A stretch of DNA of 64,000 bases from Sphingopyxis sp. OPL5 (GTDB lineage Bacteria > Pseudomonadota > Alphaproteobacteria > Sphingomonadales > Sphingomonadaceae), in NCBI RefSeq assembly GCF_003797775.2, contig NZ_CP060725.1, positions 1,240,001 to 1,304,000 on the forward strand. The letters run 5' to 3'. Numbering within the stretch: the stretch's first letter is position 1; each line of letters opens with the position of its first letter. Of the stretch, positions 1 to 9,000 are shown one piece after another. Both the position numbers and the translations under genes were made by a program. The notes beneath the pieces were generated by a model that was not told the DNA's origin, ran no database searches, and was given only the letters and a program-made list of their open reading frames with translations.

Positions 1-2
1 AC

Positions 3-3000
3 GATATCGACACCACCGGCGGCCTGTTCGGCCCCGGCGGCGAAATCCGGTTTCGCGGCGCATCGGGCAGCACGGCGTCGATCGACATCAGCCCGCAAAG
101 CTTCATCAGCGCTTCGTACCCCGGCAATCCGGGCAGCAGCTATGTCGCGCTCGTGGCCCCGCGCATCAACCAGGGCGGGATCATCGACGTCGATGGTTCG
201 GCCGCGCTCGTCGCCGCCGAACAGGCCGACATTACGATCAACAACGGCCTGTTCGACATCAATGTCACGGTCGGGGCAGAGGGTGGCAACGCCATCACCC
301 ACACCGGCATCACCGGCGGCCCGGCCCACCAGCAGGGCGATACCGACCAGAGCCGCGTCTATATGGTCGCGATCCCGAAGAACGACGCCGTCACGATGCT
401 GATTTCGGGTCAGGTCGGCTATCGGGACGCGGTTACCGCGCAAACCGACCCCGACGGCGCGGTGGTGCTGTCGGCGGGTTACAATGTCGCCAATGGTGTG
501 ATCGTCGGCGCGCCGGTGGGCACCGCCGCCGCGAACATCACCGTCAACGACACGATATTCCAGAGCAGCGTCACGGCGCACGCCAGTGGCGCTTTCGTCG
601 GCCAGCCGATCGCGTCGATCCCCGCTGGCGGCCCTGTCGTCGCCGTGCCGCCGCCGCATCTCGGCCGCCTGATCGTCCAGGGCAACGCCACCTTCATCGG
701 CGACGCCAGCGCGACGGTCTCGGTCGGCAACAACCAGATCGTCGGTGCCACCGGCAATTTTGTCGTCGCATCGAACGGCAGCGGCGGCCAGGCCGGCAAT
801 GCGGCGATCAACGTCAATCCGGGCGGCGGGCTGGCGGTTCTCGGCAATCTGTCGCTGCTCGGCGCCGGGCGGCCCGATGCCGTCACCGGTAACAGCACCG
901 GCGGCAGCGCCCAGTTCACGGTCGACGGCGGCACCGTCGTCGTAGGCAACGGCATTGCGATTTCGGCGGCCGGGACGGGCGACCTCAGCGCCACTGGCAT
1001 CGGCGGCACGGGCACCGGCGGCACCGCCGGCCTTACCGTCCAAAATGGCGGCTCGCTCACCGCCGACACGATCAATGTCTCGGCCAGCGGGCGTGGCGGC
1101 GGCGTCACCAGTTCGCCGTCAGGCGCCCCGGTCATCGCCGACCAGGGCGGCAACGGCCAGGGCGGCACCGCCGAAGTCACCGTCGACAGCGGCGGCACGC
1201 TCACCGCGAACACCAGCCTCAGCGTCAGCGCGAACGGCGCCGGCCAGATCGGCAACGTCCAGTCGGGCAATGGCACCGGCGGCACCGCGCGCATCCAGGT
1301 GCTTGGCGCGCTCAGTTCGCTGACCTCGCCCACGACGACGCTCGCGGCGGGCGGTACCGGCGGCGGCTCCGTATCCAGCCCCAATATCGGCACCTTCCCC
1401 TCGCTGAACGGCGGCGACGGACAGGGCGGCACGATCGAACTGACCTTCACCGCCGACAATTCCTCGACCGCGGCGCTCGGCGACCTGACGGCCAATGCGT
1501 CGGGGACCGGCGGCAACGCCACCGGCGACGGCGCGACCGGCGGCAATGCGACGGGCGGCACGGTGACGATCACCGCCGACAATGGCATCAACGCCGAACA
1601 AAACTCCCTGTCCGTCGACGCGAGTGCGCTCAGCGGCGGCGCATCGAGCGTCAACGGCACCAGTTCGACCACCGGCGACGCCGTCGGCGGCACCATCAAT
1701 GTGACGATCAACGGCGGCGCGACCCTCGCGTCGGACAGCTCGATCGGTTTCGACGCCAGCGCGCAGGCCGCGTCGGGCGAAAACCGCGGCAATGCGCGGG
1801 GCGGCACCATCGCCGTGACCGCGATCGGCAGTGGCGGCAACAGCAGCCTGACGGCTTTGACCACGATCACCGCCAATGCGAGCGTCGGCGGGGCCAATGG
1901 CACCCTGCCCAACAGCACCGGCACGGCAACCGGCGGCGACATCGATTTCACCGCCGATGGCGGTACGATCACCGCCGGATCCTTCGATATCGCTGCCACC
2001 GCGGCCTCCGGCAACAGCGCGGGTGCCGGCGGCGCCGCGCAGGGCGGCACGATTGACATTCGCGCCGCGAACACCGGCGTATTCTCGGCAACCGACAGCG
2101 CCGGAACCAGCTCCTTCGCGACCGATGCGGCAACGGGCTTTTCGCAGGGCGGCGCCTCGGCCACCGGTGGCCGGATCGGGGTCGTCGTCGATGGCGGGAC
2201 CGTCAGCTTCGGCGCCCCCGCCTTTTTCAGCTCGACCGGCATCGCCGGGGGCGACGCGAGCAGCGCGGGCAACATCGTTGTCGGCCGCGGCGGCTCGATC
2301 CTGCTTCAGGTGCTCGACAATAATCTCAACACCAGCACCCTCAATTTCCAGAGCCTTTCCGTCAGCGCCGACGGACGCGCGGCCCAGATATTCGAGGGGC
2401 CGGCACAAATGCCCGGCACCGCCGCGGGCAATGGCGGAGACATCACGGTAGACGTCCAGGGCGGCCAGGTGACCGGCGGACAGCTTCAGCTTTCGGCCAG
2501 CGGCTTCAGCGGCTCCGTCGCCGGGGACAACGGCGTCGGCAGTGGCGGCATCGCGGCCTATAGGCAGACCGGCGGCGCCGCGAACGTCGGCGACCTCGTT
2601 GTATCGGCGAACGGTGTCGGCGGCGGCAACCTGCGCGCGTCGGCCGGCGGGTCGGGCTTTGGCGGCACGGCAACGATCGACCTTCTCGGCGGCACGCTCG
2701 ACGCCACGACCATCAGCGCCGAAGCGGTCGGCGCCGGCGGCGTCGGGCAGATCGGCAGCGACAGCGACCCCGCGAACCCGGTCGACGGCCAGAATGGCGG
2801 CTTTGGCCAGGGCGGCACCGCGACGATCAACCTCAACGGCAACGCGGTCGTCACCACCACCACGCTCAGCGCCCTTGCGTCGGGCATCGGCGGCGACGGC
2901 GGCGATTTCATCAGCGCCGCGGGCGTCGTCGGCAACGCCGGCAACGGTGGCAACGGCCAGGGCGGCACCGCCGCGATCAACCTGACCGCGGGAACGCTGA

Positions 3001-6000
3001 CCTCGGGGGACATCACCGCCGACGCCGGCGGTTTCGGCGGCAACGGCGGCGGGCTGCTCAACCTCAATTCGGGTCCGGTGTCGGGCGTCGCACGCGGCGG
3101 CAACGGCGGCAACGGCCAGGGCGGCACCGCGACGATCGACCTCGCGACTTTGGTCACCGCAACGGGCACCATGGGCGGCTATGCGCTGGGGGTCGGCGGC
3201 ATCGGCGGCACCAATAATATCGGCGGCGACGGCGGTTTCGGGCAAGGCGGAACCGCAGAGCTGATCGTCGACAATATCGCTGCCGGCAGGGTCGACGTGA
3301 TCCTCGATTCCAGCGCCGAGGGCGGCGACGGCGGCGACGGGATCGACGGCGCGGGCGGTTTCGGCGGCTCGGCCTTTGGCGGCATATCGCGCGTCCGGGT
3401 GACCGGCGCGAATGGCAGCGCTACCATCTCGCAGGACAATTTCACGGCCGGCGCACTGGGCGGCCAGGGCGGCAATGCGGCACTCGCAGCGGGCAACAAT
3501 CCCCGCGTCGGCCCGGCCGGCGGCGGCGGCGGCAACGGCACCGGCGGCACGGTCGAAGTCATCGCCGACGACGGCGCGGTGACGCTGACCTTCGGGCGGC
3601 TCAGCGCCGTCGCGCTCGGCAGCTTCGGGACCGGCGGCGACGGCGGGACCGGCGCCGACAATCCCGGCACCATCACCCTGCCCGGCCCCGACGGCATCCC
3701 CGGCACGCCCGACGATGTGGTCATGGGGCTGAGCGGCGGCGACGGCGGCCTTGGCGGCGCCGGGTCCGGCGGACTCGTTCACCTGGTCGCCAATGGCAGC
3801 GGAAGCATTTCGTCGAGCGGGGCGCCGGTCTCCATAGCGGTCGGCGGCACCTCTGGCGCGGGCGGCGCGGGCGGCGTCGGCTCGGGGGGCGGCGGCGCCG
3901 GAAATGCCTTTACCGGCACGATCGGCGGCCGGGTCCAGATCGAAACCTTCGGCAACGGAACCGCTGCCGGCACGATCACCCTCGGCGACACGACGATCGA
4001 CGCCAATGGCGATGTCGCGGGACGGATCGAACTGCGGAGCGCGGGCACGATCCAGATGGCCAGCCTGACTGCCAATGCGTTCGGCGGCACCTCATTGACG
4101 AACAACGACACCGACGTCGCGCCGCACGGCATCTTCCTCGGCGTCACCAACGGGCTGATCCAGACCGACGGCGCCGTGTCGCTGAACACCGACGGTTCGG
4201 TCGGCGTCTATGCCCAGGGCACCGGCCAGCTCAACGCCGGCGGCGCGCTCACCGTCAATGCGGGCGATCAGGTCGATATCCGCCACGATTTCCGCACCGG
4301 CACCGCGCCGACGATCCAGTCGGGCACCAGCGCCTCCTTCACCGCGGTGAACTCGATCCGCAGCGCGCCGGGCAGCCTGGTCAGCGGCGGCACCAGCCTG
4401 TCGATGATCGCGACCGGCACCAACAGTGCGATCGACGTCGATTCGCTCGATGCGCAGACGCTGACCCTGCTGCTCGCGACCGAAGGCCGCATCAACGTCT
4501 ATGGCACCACGACCAGCGGCGACGACCTGACCGCCAATGCGCGCGACGAGGTGGCGATCAACGCCGCGACGGCGGGCGACGACATCAGCCTGACCGGCAA
4601 CACGATCGTCGCCGGGCGGCTGGTCACCACCGGCACCGGGCTCGATTCCGAAGTCGACGGCAGCAACATCTTCTTCAGCACGGTGAGCGCGGCAAGCGTC
4701 GACCATGCCGAGGCCGACAATGATTTCACCGCCGACGTCGGCAGCTTCGCCACCGGCCCCAATTCGATCATCACCGGCGGCGACATCGACATCAACGCGC
4801 TGGGCGCGGTCGACCTAGGCAATTCGACGGCGGGCGGGTTCGTCGCAGTCGATGGCCAGTCGATCGTCTTCGATACGATCGGCGCCGGGACCACGGTCAC
4901 CCTCAACGCGACCGGCACCGCGCCGGGGGCCGAGGGCATCCTCGGCAACGGCATCACCGCAGGCGGCAATGTCGCGCTGTTCGGCAACACGATCCGGATC
5001 AACGACAGCGTCGTCACCTCGGCCTCGCTGTTCGCCCTTTCGACCGGCGGCAACGCGCGCCTGTCGGCGACCACCGACGGCGACATCATCATCAACAGCG
5101 CCGGCGACATCGGCGGCAATTTCGCGGCGGGCGGCAATGTCGGCCTGACCGCGGCCACCAACATCACCGCACAGGCGACCGCCGCCGGCACCTACGTGGG
5201 CCCCAACGGCCCGTCCGAAGGCTATGTCTTCATCAACGCTGCGGGCGATGCGAACCTGCTCGCGGGCAGCAGCGCTGCGACGATGATCGGCGTCGCGGCG
5301 GGCACCAACGCCAATGTCGACGGCGCGACCGCGGGCGAGGATCTTTATGTCGTCGCGGGCAATACCGCGACCGTGACCAATTCGCTCGCGGGCGACGACC
5401 TGATCGTCACCGGCACCTGCTGCGTCATCGTCGACAATGTCTCGACCACCGGCGCCGGACCCGACGGGCGCAGCCTGATCCTCGCGCCGTCGAGCGCGGG
5501 CGGACCCGACATGTGGCAGATCCAGACCGGCCCCACCGACCTGTCGAACATCGTGCTCACCGCCTCGGCGGGGACGATCGACGCGTCGAACGCGGTCGCC
5601 TTCGACAATCTGACCGCGACCGCCAGCAATGTCGTACGCACGACGAACACCATTCGCTCGGGCCTCGTCACCACGATCACTGGCAGCGCGCTCGATCTCG
5701 AATCGGTCACCGCGGGCACCGACATCATCCTGACCTCGACCAGCGGCGGCATCGGCGCGATCGGTGCGCTGTCGGCCGGGCACGACCTGACGATCACCTC
5801 GGCGGCCGGCGGCAGCTTCGCCGACCTGTCGGCGGGCGACGATATCCGCATCACCGCCAACGGCAATGTCTCGGCGGCAACCCTGCTGACGACGGCGGGC
5901 GGTGCCGACAATGAGGCCGACAACTCCGGCGCCTATATCACCACCCCGGGCAGCATCGCGATCACCGGGGCGACGAACACCGTCGGCCAGACCCGGCTGA

Positions 6001-9000
6001 CCGCCGGCGGCACCGTCGACACGGGTGCGATCAACGCCGACTATACGTTCATCGACGCGGTCGGCGCGGTCAACATCACCGGCGATGTCACCAGCGGCGG
6101 CATGTTCATCGAGGGCAGCAGCGTCGCGCTGCGCAACGCCAACGGCCTCGCCAACCAGATCCTGTTGCGCGCGACCGCCGGCGACGTGACCGCCAACGGC
6201 AATGTCACGACGCTCGCCGACCTGCAGGTGCAGGCGACCGGCGCGATCACCATCACCGGTGCGGCCAACGGCGGCAATTTCGTCGAGATGACCGGCGGCT
6301 CGATCGACGTCGCCGACGTCAGCTCGAACAGCTTCGTCACGCTGCGCTCGAACAGCGGCGCGATCAATTCGACCGGGACGATCTCGGCGGGCAGCGATGT
6401 CTTCATCAACGCCGCGACGGGCGGCACCTTCAACGCGATCACCGCGGGCGACGATGTGTCGATCGGCGCGGGCGGCGACGTCACCATCGCCTCGATCACC
6501 GCCGAGGGCAGCAACCCGCAAGGCGAGGAAATCGGCAGCAACGTTTCGGGCACCATCGCGGGCGTGCTGACCGTGACCGGCAGCACCTTCGCCAACGACG
6601 ACGTCAATTTCAGCGCGACCAGCATGTCGCTCCAGGACGTGACCGCGGGCGGTTCGTTCACCGCAGGCGCGAGTGGCGGGCCGATCACGCTGACCAGCGC
6701 CGACGTCGGCGCCAATATCGGCCTGACCGCGACCGGTGCAGTAACCGCGACCGGGCTGCTCCAGTCGGGCGGCGACACCACCGCCAGCGGCGCCAGCCTC
6801 GGCCTGCGCAGCATCACCGCGGGGGGCAATGTCGCGCTGACCTCGACGACGGGCGACATCCGCACCGACGGCGACGTCTTCGGCTTCAACATCAGCTATA
6901 CCTCGGCGCGCGACATCGTCCTCGACGCGAACGACCGCGCCTTTGCGAACGGCACGCTCGCACTCGACGCGAACCGCGACGTCCTCGTCGCCGGGCAACT
7001 CGGCGCCGACCGCGACCTGACGGTGCGCGCATCGCGCGACGCCAATGTCCGCATCGCCGGCGCGGGCGACGACATCCGCATCACCGGCGGTCGCAGCGTG
7101 ACGGTCGGCAGCGTCGACGCGACCGGCGGCGGCATCGACGACGAGAATAACGGCAGCAACATCGTCCTGCTTTCGTCGGGCGCGCTGGTCGCCAGCGGCC
7201 CCGTTTCGGCGGCGAACAACGTTACCCTGCGCGGCACCAGCGTCGGAACGCAGGGGGTCGACGGCAATATCGTCTCGATCACCTCGACGGTCGGCGATGT
7301 CGACCTCGGCGGCAGCGTCAACGGCTTCAACGGCATCACCATCGCTTCGGCCGGCGACATCACCCAAACCAGCGCCAGCCGCATCGCGACGAGCGGCAAT
7401 CTGACCGCGACCGCCGGCGGCGACATCGCGGTCGGCAACATCATCTCGGGCGGCGCACAGATTTCGGCGCCCGGGTTCATCAGCACCGGATCGATCACCG
7501 GCTCGGCCCGCGTCGAAGCGGGCGGCGCGGTAACCGTCGGCGGCAATGTGCGCGGCGGCGTCTTCTCGGCAGAGGGCAGTTCGATCGACCTCGGCGCCAA
7601 CGAGGTGCGCGTCGTATCGACCGACCTGACCGCGACGAACGGCGGCATCACCGCGACCGGAGCGGTGATCGCAACCAGCGGCAATGTCGCCGCCAACGCC
7701 ACCGGCGCCGTCAGCCTGACCGGCGGCGTCACCGCGTTCCAGAACGCCAGCCTCTCCGGCGCCAGCATCGCCGTCGGCGATGTGACCGGCACGAACGGCA
7801 ACGTCAGCCTGACCGCGACCAGCGGCGCGGTCACGGCCACCGGAACGATCGACGCCCGCCGCGACATCGTCATCGCGACGACGCAAGGCGGCAGCTTCGG
7901 CTCGCTGATCGCGGGCGACGACATCGGCATCAGCGGCAGCGGCGACGTCACCGTCGCGCTGATGGACGCAACCGGCGACAACCCCGACAGCGGCGAGAGC
8001 GGCAGCAACATCAACATCGCGCTCGCCGGGGCCTTCGACGTCGACCATGCCGAGGCGGCGGGCGATTTCACCGCCGACGTCGCGCGCATCCGCACCGGAC
8101 TCAACTCGATCATTACCGACGGAAATATCGACATCACCGCCAGCGGCGCGGCCGACCTCGGCAATTCGACCGCCGGCGGCCATATCGACGTCGATGCCCA
8201 ATCGATCGCCTTCGCCGCGCTCGACGCGGGCGACTATGTCGACCTCAACGCCACCGGGACCGCGCCGGGCGCCCAAGGAATCGCCGGGTCGACGATCCTC
8301 GCCGGAAGCGATGTCTTCCTGACCGGCAACAGCATCACGGTCGGCAACATCGACTCCGGCGGCCTGTTGTCGGCGTTCGGCAGCGGCGGCGACGTCGCGA
8401 TCGCCAACGGCACGGCCGCGGGCAACATCGGCGTGCTGGCCGGCGGCAATATCAGCGGCGCTTATGCGGCCGGCGGCGACATCGAACTGAGCGCGGGCGG
8501 CAACATCAATGTGACCGCCAATGCCGCGGGCGGCGCCCCCGACCCGAGCAACGGTGACGTCGACACGGCGGGCAATGTCTTCGTCGACGCCGGCGGCAAT
8601 GTAACGCTGGTCGACAGCAGCGGGGCCGGCATGGTCGGCGTCAACGCCCGCGGGTCGGCGACGCTGACCAATGTCACGGCGGGCGAAGACATGCTCGTGC
8701 TCGCCGGCACGACCGCCAACCTCTCGGGCATCACCGTCGGCGACGATCTCGACGTCCTGGCCGGCGGCGCGGTCACCGCGACCGGCGTTCGCGCGACCGC
8801 CGAAGGTCCCGACGGCTTCGTCCTCGACTATACGGCGAACGGCTTCACCATCGGCCAGGGCGAAGGGGTCTCGTCGCTCGACGGCGCCGACATCGACCTG
8901 CGTTCGACCGGCGGGTCGGTCACCGCCGCCGGACTGTCGGCGGGCGACGACATCATCCTCGGTGCCGCCACGTCCTTGTCGGTCAGCGGCGCGACGACGC

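Noticed and set aside
1119..3782. 887-codon minus-strand frame
   Set aside because: Same cause: the complement of the glycine-rich repeats gives a long stop-free Ala/Arg/Gly frame with no recognisable feature.
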